DNA of 64,000 bases from Pyruvatibacter mobilis (GTDB lineage Bacteria > Pseudomonadota > Alphaproteobacteria > CGMCC-115125): NCBI RefSeq assembly GCF_012848855.1, contig NZ_CP051630.1:971501-1035500 (forward strand), read 5' to 3'. Shown here piece by piece: positions 8,973-17,088 of the stretch. The position numbers and the translations under genes were made by a program. The notes beneath the pieces are model-generated. The model saw only the letters and a list, made by a program, of their open reading frames with translations, was not told the DNA's origin and did not search any database. Position 1 is the stretch's first letter. Each line of letters starts with the position of its first letter.

Positions 8973-9827
8973 ATGAAACACGTGATCCGGATTGCTGCCG
9001 TCACCGCCCTGTCGGTGTCTCTGAGCGCAACGGTGCTGGGCGGTGCCTCCATCGCCGGTGACGAGAAGGGCGGCGGCTACGGCAAGCACCGTCCGTCCAT
9101 GCCGCACGCCCCCAACATCTCCGTTGGCGTGCCGAAGATTTCCACCCATGTCTTCAACGTGTCGGTCCCCGTGCCCAACGTGCATGTGCCCATGTTCAAT
9201 GGCCAGCGCGACAAGAAGGACGGCGGCACGGATACCTTCCGCGAGAAGGAAACCATCATCGAGCGTGAGACCATCCGCGAGACGACCATCATCGAGCGCG
9301 AGGTCATCAACAACGAAACCGTCTTCATCGGCGGTGGCGGTGGCTCGTCCTATGTCATCATGCAGGCCCCGGCCATCGAGATTCCGAAGATCAATGTCGT
9401 GCAGCCCCAGGCTCCGAAGCCCGTGAAGGCCGAGTGCATTGACGTGAAGGGCCGTCTGTCCAACGCGATCCGAGTGTCGCCTGCCGAAATCGGCGTCGAC
9501 TACAAGGGCGAAGTGTTCCGCTGCCCGGATGGCTTTGCCCTGGGCGCCACGGTTGGCGAGTGGGTCAATGGCCGTGCCGACTATACGGATGGGTTCGTGA
9601 TCGAGTGCCAGCCGGGTGAAGCACTGCGCTTCGGCCAGTCCGGCCGTCTTGCCTGCGCCGCCGAAGAGCGCCGGGCCGATCTTGCTCACGCGCGCCTTGC
9701 TGGTGGTCCGCTCGCGGAGGTTCTGATCCATCGCGGGTCCGCTGCGTCGGCCTCCGGCCATGGCGGCACGGCGGCTGATCTCGGCGGCCTGGTGCTTACC
9801 GGCGGCGTCGGCGGCCGCGTCTACTAG
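8973..9827 (+). CDS. Secreted repeat-rich protein of unknown function, 284 aa
   Basis: ATG 8973 has AGGAG 7 bases upstream and opens a signal peptide (KHVIRIAAVTALSVSLSATV, cut near SIAG). After it come short V-P-rich pseudo-repeats (PNISVGVPKIS, FNVSVPVPNVHVP), then a highly charged stretch of Glu-Arg-Thr-Ile units (ETIIERETIRETTIIEREV), a GGGGG run, and a C-terminal half with four Cys (AECIDVKG, VFRCPDG, VIECQPG, LACAAEE). It ends in a Gly-rich tail. I do not recognise a named family. It is probably periplasmic or on the cell surface; a terminator follows directly. Confidence 0.75.
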   Translation: MKHVIRIAAVTALSVSLSATVLGGASIAGDEKGGGYGKHRPSMPHAPNISVGVPKISTHVFNVSVPVPNVHVPMFNGQRDKKDGGTDTFREKETIIERETIRETTIIEREVINNETVFIGGGGGSSYVIMQAPAIEIPKINVVQPQAPKPVKAECIDVKGRLSNAIRVSPAEIGVDYKGEVFRCPDGFALGATVGEWVNGRADYTDGFVIECQPGEALRFGQSGRLACAAEERRADLAHARLAGGPLAEVLIHRGSAASASGHGGTAADLGGLVLTGGVGGRVY

Positions 9828-9901
9828 TCACAAGTGGGGTTCCGAGAGGGGAACCAGATGAGAGCGCGCTTCCTGTCCTGAGCGCTGCCCTCATCGCACC
9901 C

Positions 9902-9943
9902 GCGGGCGTTCTGGTTGGGGGACCGGAACGCCCGCATTTTTTT
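9902..9943 (+). terminator. Rho-independent terminator
   Basis: GCGGGCGTTC (9902-9911) pairs perfectly with GAACGCCCGC (9926-9935) and is followed by A and seven T (9937-9943). It ends the transcript of the secreted protein, whose stop is at 9827, before the convergent carotenoid oxygenase. Confidence 0.92.
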
Positions 9944-9992
9944 GTCTCGCCTCAGGTAAGTGATCCCGATGGTTGGGGATGGCCGCACGTGC

Positions 9993-11588
9993 CTAGCCCT
10001 GGCCCGTCCATGCCCCGTGGAAGGAAATGGGGACGTGGTGGCTGAGGCGGATCTTCGCCAGCGGCCCGTCTTCCACGTGCCGGGCGTCGAACACGGCGAA
10101 GAAGGTCGTCCTGCTTTTGGCCTCAAGGCACTGGGCGATCAGCCAGCCTTCATCAACGTCACCGGCAGTCTCGTCCCGTGCGGCGAAGACAGGCTCTCCC
10201 ACCTGCACATTGTCCGCTCCGAAGTCGAAGAGCTGGGTCGCACCGGTCTGCATGTCCATGCGCTTGATGCCGCTGTTGAGACCGCCCACGCCGCCGCAGG
10301 CGAAATAGCCGACGCGGTGGTTACTGAGCTGCACGCGCGGGTCCGTCATGGGGAATTCGTGATTGCCGCCATCAAGGATCTCTTCCCGGGCAGCGCCCGT
10401 CTCCAGTGACAGCACATAGCGCCGGATCGTGCCGGGATGTTCGGCATTGCCCATCTCGCCGCGCATCAAAGACGCGAAGAACGGGTTGTCACCGATGAAA
10501 TGGTCCGGCGCATCATAGGCCACGATGTCGGCAATGATCTCGCCGCCGGTCTCGTGGGCGTTGAGCGCATGCCACATGAACGAGCCGGGCACGTCGAAAT
10601 AGCGCGGCGCGCCCCCGTCTTTCGGCACCACGGCCAGCACGGTCCCGTCGTCGCGGCTGAAGCTCAGACTATCTGTCAGGCTCTTCATGCCGGCGAGGAA
10701 GCCGAAGGGCGAGAAGTGGCAGGGATGCAGCACGAAGATGACGTGGTTCTTCGTGGCCAGGAAGTCGTGGATATAGACCTGGCGCGGCGCATCGAACCTG
10801 AACTCGCGCACCTTCTCCAGCATCGGTCGATAGATCGCCACATGCAGGGACATGGAAGGCCCGAAGCCCTGGCCCGCGAGGATCCATTCATTCGTGTCCG
10901 GATCAAGTTTCGCATGTGCCTTGTAGCCGCCGCTGAGGGCGCTGACCTTTTGGGTGCCGGTGGTAGCCAGGCTGCGCGGGTCGAGGAGGAAAGTGTCGCC
11001 GCCCTCATCCCGCGCGGCGATTTTGCCATGCACCGGGTAGACGGTGACGCCCGCCTGGCTGGCAATGTCGCCGCCCATGAGATTTGAGAGCATGCCGCCC
11101 GGGCGGCGGGTGGTCCAGGTCGCGTGCTTGAACACGCCCGCCTGTTCTTCCGCCATATATTTCGGCGTCTGCACGAAGGCATTGCGGTAATGCGCCTTGC
11201 CGTTGCGGATCGAGAGCCGCTGCACCAGCCCGTCGCCGTCCAGCAGGTGCTGCTTGCGATGGCCACCGCGCTCGAACAGGCCCGGGCCGTTGCGGTAGAG
11301 CACGCCGGCGAGGCCGTCGGGCAGGGTGCCTTCGATTTCCGGGGTGTAGTCGCGGCCGCCCTGCTCGGACGTGCCGAGGAGCGCCAGCCAGTCAGGGGCG
11401 CGGGTGGGTGAGGGCTGTGCGGCATGGGCGGATGACATGAGACCTCCGGGGGCTGCTTGCGAGGTGAAGGGGAGTTTCCCCAGCGGCAGACAGGCAAGCG
11501 CGCTGGCGCCGGCTGTGGCGGTGAGCGCCTGACGTCGGTTCAAACGGACAGTGGGACTGGAACTGCGAGGCTTGGAGCTGCGAGGCAT
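9993..11588 (-). CDS. Carotenoid/stilbene cleavage oxygenase family protein, Tat-exported, 531 aa
   Basis: Non-haem iron dioxygenase of the carotenoid oxygenase (RPE65) family. The four iron-binding His are recognisable: KAHAKLDPD (His225), YIHDFLAT (His274), MWHALNAHE (His340) and ISFHGAW (His524, near the C-terminus). The N-terminus carries a twin-arginine motif (RLNRRQALTATAG) and a hydrophobic stretch, so the folded enzyme is likely exported. ATG 11588 is chosen for its GGGAGG site; an upstream start at 11627 lacks one. It is divergent from a TetR gene across two dyads and is probably induced by that regulator's ligand. The substrate (apocarotenoid, stilbene or lignin-derived) cannot be told. 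Confidence 0.92.
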   Translation of the reverse strand: MPRSSKPRSSSPTVRLNRRQALTATAGASALACLPLGKLPFTSQAAPGGLMSSAHAAQPSPTRAPDWLALLGTSEQGGRDYTPEIEGTLPDGLAGVLYRNGPGLFERGGHRKQHLLDGDGLVQRLSIRNGKAHYRNAFVQTPKYMAEEQAGVFKHATWTTRRPGGMLSNLMGGDIASQAGVTVYPVHGKIAARDEGGDTFLLDPRSLATTGTQKVSALSGGYKAHAKLDPDTNEWILAGQGFGPSMSLHVAIYRPMLEKVREFRFDAPRQVYIHDFLATKNHVIFVLHPCHFSPFGFLAGMKSLTDSLSFSRDDGTVLAVVPKDGGAPRYFDVPGSFMWHALNAHETGGEIIADIVAYDAPDHFIGDNPFFASLMRGEMGNAEHPGTIRRYVLSLETGAAREEILDGGNHEFPMTDPRVQLSNHRVGYFACGGVGGLNSGIKRMDMQTGATQLFDFGADNVQVGEPVFAARDETAGDVDEGWLIAQCLEAKSRTTFFAVFDARHVEDGPLAKIRLSHHVPISFHGAWTGQG

Positions 11589-11634
11589 GAGACCCTCCCG
11601 GTCTGGCGCGCCATGGAGGCTGCGCATAGTGTCT

Positions 11635-11679
11635 ATCTTGACGGTGTTAAGATATGTTGCATCTGAACGCTGTCAAGAT
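11635..11679. promoter_or_regulatory. Two 19-bp dyads between carotenoid oxygenase and tetR, probable TetR operator
   Basis: ATCTTGACGGTGTTAAGAT (11635-11653) and ATCTGAACGCTGTCAAGAT (11661-11679) each have dyad symmetry (ATCT..AC NNN GT..AGAT). They are also inverted copies of each other with only three mismatches. Centres are 26 bp apart. The pair lies 47 bp from the oxygenase start and 13 bp from the tetR start, so one bound regulator could control both promoters. Confidence 0.75.
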
Positions 11680-11691
11680 TAAATTGACTGC

Positions 11692-12312
11692 ATGACAGGA
11701 CAGACACGAAAAGGGCGGAAATCCGCCAGCTATCACCATGGAGATCTCAAGCGCGAGCTGCTTGCTGCGGCCCGGGCGCTGCTCGAGGAGGTGGGACCGG
11801 AAGCGCTGTCCCTGCGCAGCGTTGCGCGGGCGGCCGGTGTCAGCCAGGCCGCGCCGTATCATCACTTCGAGGACAAGGACGCGCTTCTCGCGGCCCTGGC
11901 CACTGAAGGCTTTGCCGAGCTATCAGCGCATATGGATGCCCAGTCGCGTGATGCCGGGACGAGCGGCGCGCATATGGGCGGGCTGGGGGCCGGCTACATT
12001 CTCTTTGCCGTGCGCAACCCGGCTCTGTTCCGCCTCATGCACGGGCCCCGTTTCGTGGCGAAGGACAAGTATACGGAGCTGCTTGAGACCGCGGCGCACA
12101 GCTACGAGATGCTGCGCGCAGGCGTAACAGCCTGTCTCGGTGATGCCCCAACAGCGCAGGAGATCGACACGGCCTGCACGGCGGCCTGGTCACTGGTGCA
12201 TGGGGCATCCATGCTGGTGGTCGATGGGCGGGTCCAGGTGGGTGACAGCGATGAGGACATCATCGCCTTTGCCGCCCGCATGACCGGCCAGCTGCCGCTG
12301 CGCGGTGTCTGA
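11692..12312 (+). CDS. TetR/AcrR-family regulator with WHG-type ligand domain, 206 aa
   Basis: The N-terminal HTH is clear: LLAAARALLEEVGPEALSLR, then VARAAGVSQAAPYHHFEDKD as the recognition helix, then ALLAALATEGF. The C-terminal domain ends with WSLVHGASMLVVDGRV, the WHG motif of the TetR_C_33 subgroup. ATG 11692 directly follows the two-dyad operator, so autorepression and control of the divergent carotenoid oxygenase are likely. The ligand may be a substrate or product of that enzyme (inference). Confidence 0.93.
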   Translation: MTGQTRKGRKSASYHHGDLKRELLAAARALLEEVGPEALSLRSVARAAGVSQAAPYHHFEDKDALLAALATEGFAELSAHMDAQSRDAGTSGAHMGGLGAGYILFAVRNPALFRLMHGPRFVAKDKYTELLETAAHSYEMLRAGVTACLGDAPTAQEIDTACTAAWSLVHGASMLVVDGRVQVGDSDEDIIAFAARMTGQLPLRGV

Positions 12313-12339
12313 CATCTCTCAGTGCGCAGTGCTCAGCGC

Positions 12340-12374
12340 AAAAAAAGAGGGGAGACCCCCCGAAGGTCTCCCCT
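12340..12374 (-). terminator. Rho-independent terminator of hfa operon
   Basis: AGGGGAGACC (12348-12357) pairs with GGTCTCCCCT (12365-12374). On the minus strand the stem is followed by the complement of the A-run at 12340-12347, giving a U-tract. It lies about 58 bases after the hfaD stop. Confidence 0.85.
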
Positions 12375-12431
12375 TGAGTATGTGCGCCCTCAACCCCGAC
12401 GGTGTCGGGCGCTGCTCGAAAGAAGGTGGCG

Positions 12432-13145
12432 CTAGAAATCGGCGCCGTAGGTTGCCGAGTTGCCGATCGCCGTGGCGCTGAGGCCGGTGAAGGCAGCATG
12501 GTTGGTATTGTCGGTCTTGAAGTTGACCGTTGCGCTGGAAAGCGCGTTGTTCGTCTGGTTGTTGTTCACCTCAAGCGGGGCCGGATTGCCGAAGCCTGCG
12601 ACCGCGCCGGTGGCGGAGTTGGCCACCGCGGTGGCGGTGCCCTGCGTCTTGCCCCAGCCGTCCGAGGCGGTGATCGTCGTCGTGGCCCTGGTCTCCGCAT
12701 TGGCGGTCTGGGTCACGTTCATGACCCCACCGGCGAAGTTGGCACCTGCCGTGATCTTGTTCGACACGGCCAGCGAGTTGGCACCGGTATAGCCGTCGAT
12801 CTCGTCCACGGTCACATCCACATTTGCCTGCACGGCGGCCTCGTTGGTCTGGGTCGAGGTCAGGTCCAGGGTCGAGCCGCGGGTGACGGCGGTGAAGTCG
12901 TTGGCGAAGGCCGCTGCCGTGGCGTCGACACCGGAGCCGTCGTCGTAGACAACCTTGATGTCGGCGATGACGCTGTTCAGGTTGATCTGGCCGTTGAGGA
13001 CGGTCGAGACCGGAACAGTGGTCGTGGCAGTGGCGTCGGTGGTGGCTTCCTGCGCAGCTGCGCCGTTAGAGAGAGCCACGCAGACCGCTATCGACGCGGC
13101 CGTCAGAACCGGCATACCAGCCATACGGGCGATTGCGCGTTGCAT
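12432..13145 (-). CDS. hfaD: HfaD-like holdfast anchoring protein, 237 aa
   Basis: Third gene of a Caulobacter-order hfaA-hfaB-hfaD operon. Signal peptide MQRAIARMAGMPVLTAASIA... with cleavage after NGAAAQ. The mature part is rich in Thr, Asn, Ala and Val in beta-prone repeats (TQTNEAAVQANVDVTVDEI, VNNNQTNNALSSATVNF), as expected of an amyloid-like or adhesive surface protein that helps fix the holdfast to the envelope. ATG 13145 is preferred because GGAGG is 8 bases upstream; an ATG at 13151 is only 2 bases from it. The start lies 80 bp inside hfaB in another frame. It appears shorter than I would expect for Caulobacter HfaD. Identification rests on position and composition. Confidence 0.65.
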   Translation of the reverse strand: MQRAIARMAGMPVLTAASIAVCVALSNGAAAQEATTDATATTTVPVSTVLNGQINLNSVIADIKVVYDDGSGVDATAAAFANDFTAVTRGSTLDLTSTQTNEAAVQANVDVTVDEIDGYTGANSLAVSNKITAGANFAGGVMNVTQTANAETRATTTITASDGWGKTQGTATAVANSATGAVAGFGNPAPLEVNNNQTNNALSSATVNFKTDNTNHAAFTGLSATAIGNSATYGADF

Positions 13146-14256
13146 AGTCATATCCTCCGGAAGAAGCAGGAGCAGTGTAAGGGGCGGGCTGCGCGGCAGG
13201 CGCGGCCTGGGTGTTGGTGTTGTAGTAGACCGGAGCCTGGGCCTGCGGAGCCTGGGCCTGCGGGGCAGTGGCATAGGTCTGGGTCGTGTGGCCGGCGGTG
13301 GCGTGCGGCACCTTCACGGTGGTCGCGGAGCCGTTCAGCTCGTTGACATAGCGGTTGGATGCCATGGCCTGACCGTCGCCCAGCGGATCCTCACCGGCGC
13401 AGGTGGCCGGGCCGAGGCCGTTCAGGCTGCCGATCATTTCCAGCACGGCGCGTTCGATGACCGAGCGCACGGCGAGCTGGATCGGCTCGAGGGCCTTTTC
13501 ACCGGCACCGATGTCGATCAGGTTGCCGCCGAAGAAGTCGAACACGCCGGCGCGCAGCTCGCGGCCGATGATCTGCTTCTGGTAGGAGATCACGTCCACC
13601 ACTTCGAGGGTGGAGGTCTTCACCAGGCGCAGGTCGAGGCCGACATTCAGCACATACTGCTTGGCAACCAGGGTTGCCGTGGTGCCGGTGGCGCTCTCTT
13701 CGGAGAACAGGCCGTCCAGGCCGCCGGAGCGGATGTTGAAGTTCAGCTCGGTGATGCCGCCGACCAGGTAATAGTCCGAACCCGGAATCTGGCCCGCATG
13801 CACCTGGCGGTAGGCACCTTCGGCGCCATTGTCGCCGATGAGCTTGTTGTTGGCGTATTTCAGTTCCAGCTCGCTGACGCCCGTATCGAAGCGCTCAACG
13901 AGGCGGACACCGGCCTTGGCGAGGGCGGAGATGGCCATCAGGGCAGCGCCCTGGGTGACCTTGCGGCCGCCTTCGAATTCTTCCTTGCCGGTGTAATCGG
14001 CGATCTGGCCGACGGCGATGCGCGGGCCGGCCATGCCGCGGCCACGCACCTGGCGGGACATGCAGCGCAGCGCCGTGGAGTACGGCGTTTCGTTGCTGAT
14101 CACCGGCGCATTGCCGATCGGCGTTGCGTAAGTGCCGCTGGGGCCGGCCACGGGGCTGATGCAGCCGGCGAGGGCCAGCGCACCAAAGGACATGGCGATG
14201 CCGCGCAGGGCGGAACGGGTGTTGGTCGGGGATTTAATCAAGATCGAGCGTGCCAT
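13066..14256 (-). CDS. hfaB: HfaB, CsgG-family outer-membrane secretion lipoprotein, 396 aa
   Basis: Lipoprotein signal with lipobox LALAGC near residue 29, then a CsgG-like domain: GTYATPIGNAPVISNETPYS, IAVGQIADYTGKEEFEGG, VTQGAALMAISALAKAGVRL, YYLVGGITELNFNIRSGG, YVLNVGLDLRLVKTSTLEVV and a C-terminal block IERAVLEMIGSL. CsgG relatives form outer-membrane pores that secrete amyloid subunits; HfaB is needed for secretion and stability of HfaA and HfaD. The last ~80 residues are a Gln-Ala-Pro-Tyr-rich tail. ATG 14256 overlaps the hfaA stop by 23 bp and has GGAGG at a long spacing; ATG 14283 lacks a site. Confidence 0.9.
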   Translation of the reverse strand: MARSILIKSPTNTRSALRGIAMSFGALALAGCISPVAGPSGTYATPIGNAPVISNETPYSTALRCMSRQVRGRGMAGPRIAVGQIADYTGKEEFEGGRKVTQGAALMAISALAKAGVRLVERFDTGVSELELKYANNKLIGDNGAEGAYRQVHAGQIPGSDYYLVGGITELNFNIRSGGLDGLFSEESATGTTATLVAKQYVLNVGLDLRLVKTSTLEVVDVISYQKQIIGRELRAGVFDFFGGNLIDIGAGEKALEPIQLAVRSVIERAVLEMIGSLNGLGPATCAGEDPLGDGQAMASNRYVNELNGSATTVKVPHATAGHTTQTYATAPQAQAPQAQAPVYYNTNTQAAPAAQPAPYTAPASSGGYDYATRNRPYGWYAGSDGRVDSGLRGSL

Positions 14257-14686
14257 TGAGGATAACGGCCTCCTGATCGCCATTGTTTATCTGGGTAGAG
14301 TTGACGATCACTGTATTGTTGTTGCCATTCGTCACGACGTTCAGCTGGTTGCCGATGGCTGCTGCCGAGCCATTGACGTACCCGACGCCCGACCCTTCGC
14401 CTGCCACGCCCGCAGTGTTGCTGTACTGCGAGTACTGGTTGACGAGGACACGGTTGCCGTTCACATCACGATTGGACGGGTTGAAGGCGCGATTTTCTTC
14501 ACCAGGGTTCATGCCAAAAGGCGTGTTCATGGTCAGGCCTTCTTCCCACGGCTCGTTGGCCGCGAGCGCCGCACCAGCCGTCAGGCTGAGAGCGGAAAGG
14601 CCCAGGGCCAGAGCGCAGCCGGCAACGAGCGCGGCCAGTTCGGCCTGCGTGCGTGTCCGGTTCTTTTTCTGCGTCGTGCCCAGCAT
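14234..14686 (-). CDS. hfaA: HfaA holdfast anchoring protein, 150 aa
   Basis: Signal peptide of about 43 residues with cleavage near AALAANEPW, then conserved HfaA features: NTPFGMNPGEENRAFNPS, DVNGNRVLVN and an Asn-rich beta-strand C-terminus (GNQLNVVTNGNNNTVIVN, ending ILNGTLDLD). HfaA forms a stable, amyloid-like surface complex that anchors the polar holdfast polysaccharide. First gene of hfaA-hfaB-hfaD, transcribed leftward. GAAGGAAA lies about 10 bases before ATG 14686. The Asn-Gln repeats resemble curli subunits, consistent with export through the CsgG-like HfaB. Confidence 0.85.
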   Translation of the reverse strand: MLGTTQKKNRTRTQAELAALVAGCALALGLSALSLTAGAALAANEPWEEGLTMNTPFGMNPGEENRAFNPSNRDVNGNRVLVNQYSQYSNTAGVAGEGSGVGYVNGSAAAIGNQLNVVTNGNNNTVIVNSTQINNGDQEAVILNGTLDLD

Positions 14687-15085
14687 GGCGTGTCGCTTTC
14701 CTTCGGTTCATGCGCACCAACGCGGTGCACGCCGGTAAGAGAGCAACGGCCATGCCAGCCCACAGAGCTTTGATCCGAAGGCGGATTAACCATGGAAGTG
14801 GCGCAATTCCGCCAATCGGCCTTTAAGCTGGTTCGGGTGTTAATCTCCGGGTGCCGGAACGTGCCAGTTTCGGCTGTCCCGCTCTGGATCAAAGCGGGAC
14901 ATCCGGCCCGGCAGATCGTCCCGAATGGGCCAGATGGGCACATCCACATAGGGACACCCCGCCGCGGCGGATTACCCGCGGTGCCCTTGCGGCCTTGCCA
15001 AGGGCATTAACCAGCCGCCATCCTGCGCGCGATCTGACATACCCATCATAAGGGGCGCTGAAGCCCCCACGCAGGGAGTGAGCCG
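14687..15085. other. 399-base intergenic region between divergent hfaA and isomerase genes
   Basis: No gene is visible. It must hold the promoters for hfaA (leftward) and the isomerase (rightward). TTAACCAT at 14786-14793 matches the half-site form of the alphaproteobacterial CtrA motif and lies about 100 bp upstream of hfaA. GTCCCGCT (14876-14883) and AGCGGGAC (14893-14900) form a hairpin without a U-tract. Neither has support beyond sequence match. Confidence 0.5.
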
Positions 15086-15694
15086 ATGCCGGCCGTGCTT
15101 GAATTCTTCTATGACGTCTCCAGCCCATGGACCTATCTGGCCTTTTCGCGTGTCGAGGCCGTGGCCGAACGGGCAGGGGCCACCATCGAGTGGCGCCCGG
15201 TGCTGGTGGGCGGCATCTTCAACAAGGTTAACGAGGCGGTCTATGAGGCCCGGGCCAATCCTCATCCGGTGAAGGGCCGCTATTACGTTAAGGACCTGCG
15301 GGACTGGGCCCGCTTCTGCGGGGTGAAGATCGGTCAGCCGCCGGTCTTTCCCGTCCGTGCCGTTGATGTGATGCGCGGGGCCATCTTCGCGCAGGACGAG
15401 GGCAGGATCGTGCCGTACAGCCGTGCGGCATTCGAAGCCTATTGGGGGGACCTCAAGGACATTTCCCAGCCGGATGTGCTGAAGGAGATCTGCGACACGG
15501 TCGGTCTCGACTGGGACGCGTTCCAGGCCGCGCTATCTTCTGACGCGGTCAAGGCCCGTCTGCGGGCCAATACGGAAGAAGTCATCGAGCGCGGCGGTTT
15601 CGGGTCGCCCACCATGTTTGTTAACAAGACGGACATGTATTTCGGCAATGACCGGTTGGAGCTGGTCGAAGCCGCCCTCAAGGCTGCGGCCTGA
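15086..15694 (+). CDS. 2-hydroxychromene-2-carboxylate isomerase-like DsbA-fold protein, 202 aa
   Basis: Thioredoxin-fold (GST kappa/HCCA isomerase) protein. The catalytic Ser is in SSPWTYLAF (residues 12-20) where oxidoreductases would have CxxC, and the C-terminal GSPTMFVNKTDMYFGNDRL block is typical. Members use glutathione to isomerise 2-hydroxychromene-2-carboxylate in naphthalene breakdown. No other aromatic-degradation genes are nearby, so its real substrate here may differ. GGGAG lies 7 bases before ATG. Confidence 0.9.
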   Translation: MPAVLEFFYDVSSPWTYLAFSRVEAVAERAGATIEWRPVLVGGIFNKVNEAVYEARANPHPVKGRYYVKDLRDWARFCGVKIGQPPVFPVRAVDVMRGAIFAQDEGRIVPYSRAAFEAYWGDLKDISQPDVLKEICDTVGLDWDAFQAALSSDAVKARLRANTEEVIERGGFGSPTMFVNKTDMYFGNDRLELVEAALKAAA

Positions 15695-15725
15695 CCGAAA
15701 TCGCGTATACACAGGACATCCCCAT

Positions 15726-16484
15726 ATGAGTGAAGGTTTTGATCGTGGCGGCGCCCGGCCGTCCTATCCGGCGTTTCGCGCGCCCGGCGTGCTGGTGGGG
15801 CTGGTCGCGCTCCTGTTCGGCATTCACCTGGCGCGGGGGTTCCTGTCCGGGGAGGCTGATTTCCAGCTGATCCTCACCTTTGCGCTGTTCCCGGCGCGCT
15901 ACGCCCCCACCGTGGACGGGGCGGTCTACTCCTTTCCCGGAGGTCTGTGGGCGGATTTGTGGACGCCTGTCACCTACGCCTTCCTGCACGCGGACTGGCT
16001 CCATCTCATTTTCAACTCGGTGTGGCTCATGGCGTTCGGCACGCCGGTGGCCCGCAGGCTGGGGGCCGTGCGCTTCATCTCTTTCTATCTTCTGTGCGGG
16101 GTGATTGCCGGGGTGGCCTATGCGGGGGCGCAGGCAGGCTCGCTTGCTCCTGTTGTCGGGGCATCCGGTGCGATTTCCGGTGTCATTGCGGGCGCTGCGC
16201 TGTTCGTGTTCGAGCGATCAGGCCCGCTGGCGCGGTTCGGCTTCGACTATTCGGCCGAAGCCCTTCGGGCCGTGCCCCGGCGCCCGGCGCACAAGGCGCT
16301 GGCGGGCGGGCAGGCGCTTGTCTTCAGCGCCGTCTGGCTGGGGCTGACCCTGCTCACGGGGCTTATCGGCCTGGGGGCTGCGGGGGAGAGCGCCAACATC
16401 GCCTGGGAAGCCCATGTGGCGGGCTTCATCGCGGGCATCCTGTTCTTCCCGCGCTTCGACCCGGGCGTCGCGTCGGAGGAATAG
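15726..16484 (+). CDS. Rhomboid-family intramembrane serine protease, 252 aa
   Basis: Six hydrophobic segments with the rhomboid signatures: HLIFNSVWLMAFG (Asn in TM2), GASGAISG with catalytic Ser147 (TM4) and AHVAGFIAG with catalytic His230 (TM6). It would cleave single-pass membrane proteins within the inner membrane. Start ATG 15726 lies 31 bases after the isomerase stop, so co-transcription is possible. Between TM4 and TM5 there is a cytoplasmic basic loop (RRPAHKAL). The substrate is unknown. Confidence 0.93.
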   Translation: MSEGFDRGGARPSYPAFRAPGVLVGLVALLFGIHLARGFLSGEADFQLILTFALFPARYAPTVDGAVYSFPGGLWADLWTPVTYAFLHADWLHLIFNSVWLMAFGTPVARRLGAVRFISFYLLCGVIAGVAYAGAQAGSLAPVVGASGAISGVIAGAALFVFERSGPLARFGFDYSAEALRAVPRRPAHKALAGGQALVFSAVWLGLTLLTGLIGLGAAGESANIAWEAHVAGFIAGILFFPRFDPGVASEE

Positions 16485-16715
16485 GGGGCTGAATAACAGG
16501 AAAGATGCGCAAAATAGCGGGTAACCTATTGAACCCGCTTACGGACTTCCCCAAATCCAGAGCAAGCGGATGAGCCTGATCCGACAGCCCGATTGTCAAA
16601 CCGGCTGGCGGCCCGCTTCGGCCCTCGGGCCGCGTTTCGGCCGGTCACAAACCCGGATCATGGCCCGACTACCGCACGGTTCTGGTGTGCCCCAACTCAG
16701 GAGAGACCCCCCACA

Positions 16716-17057
16716 ATGAGCGATGCAACCGCTTCCTCACCCGGTGATACCCCCAATCCGGACGGCGAGACCCGCCGCATCGGGTCCGATGCAAATGGCG
16801 ACGAGGCCCTCTGGGTACGCCTGCTGTTCATGCTCGGTTACTGGTTCCTCGGCAATCTGGCCTTCTCGATCTCGATCTTCCTCGGTGCGCTGCAGTTCGT
16901 GGTGATCCTGATCCGCGGCGAAGCCAATAATGAGCTGAAGACCTTCAGCCGCAACCTCATCAAGTTCGTCTGGCAGTGTCTTGCCTATGTGACGTTCAAC
17001 ACCAACGAAAAGCCGTTCCCGCTCAACCGTTTCCCGGATGAGAAGGCCGACGACTGA
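16716..17057 (+). CDS. DUF4389 membrane protein, 113 aa
   Basis: Hydrophilic N-terminus of about 30 residues, then two transmembrane helices (WVRLLFMLGYWFLGNLAFSI and IFLGALQFVVILI), then RGEANNELKTFSRNLIKFVW and a terminal FNTNEKPFPLNRFP motif typical of DUF4389 proteins. Function unknown; inner membrane. AGGAGAG is 10 bases upstream of ATG 16716. It is convergent with the GDYXXLXY gene 31 bases downstream. Confidence 0.85.
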   Translation: MSDATASSPGDTPNPDGETRRIGSDANGDEALWVRLLFMLGYWFLGNLAFSISIFLGALQFVVILIRGEANNELKTFSRNLIKFVWQCLAYVTFNTNEKPFPLNRFPDEKADD

Positions 17058-17088
17058 TCGTCGCCTGATGTGAATGCCCGAGTTGCTG

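Noticed and set aside
16517-16538. Short stem GCGGGT/ACCCGC after the rhomboid gene as terminator
   Set aside because: Only 6 bp, 10-base loop and no U-tract; too weak to list.
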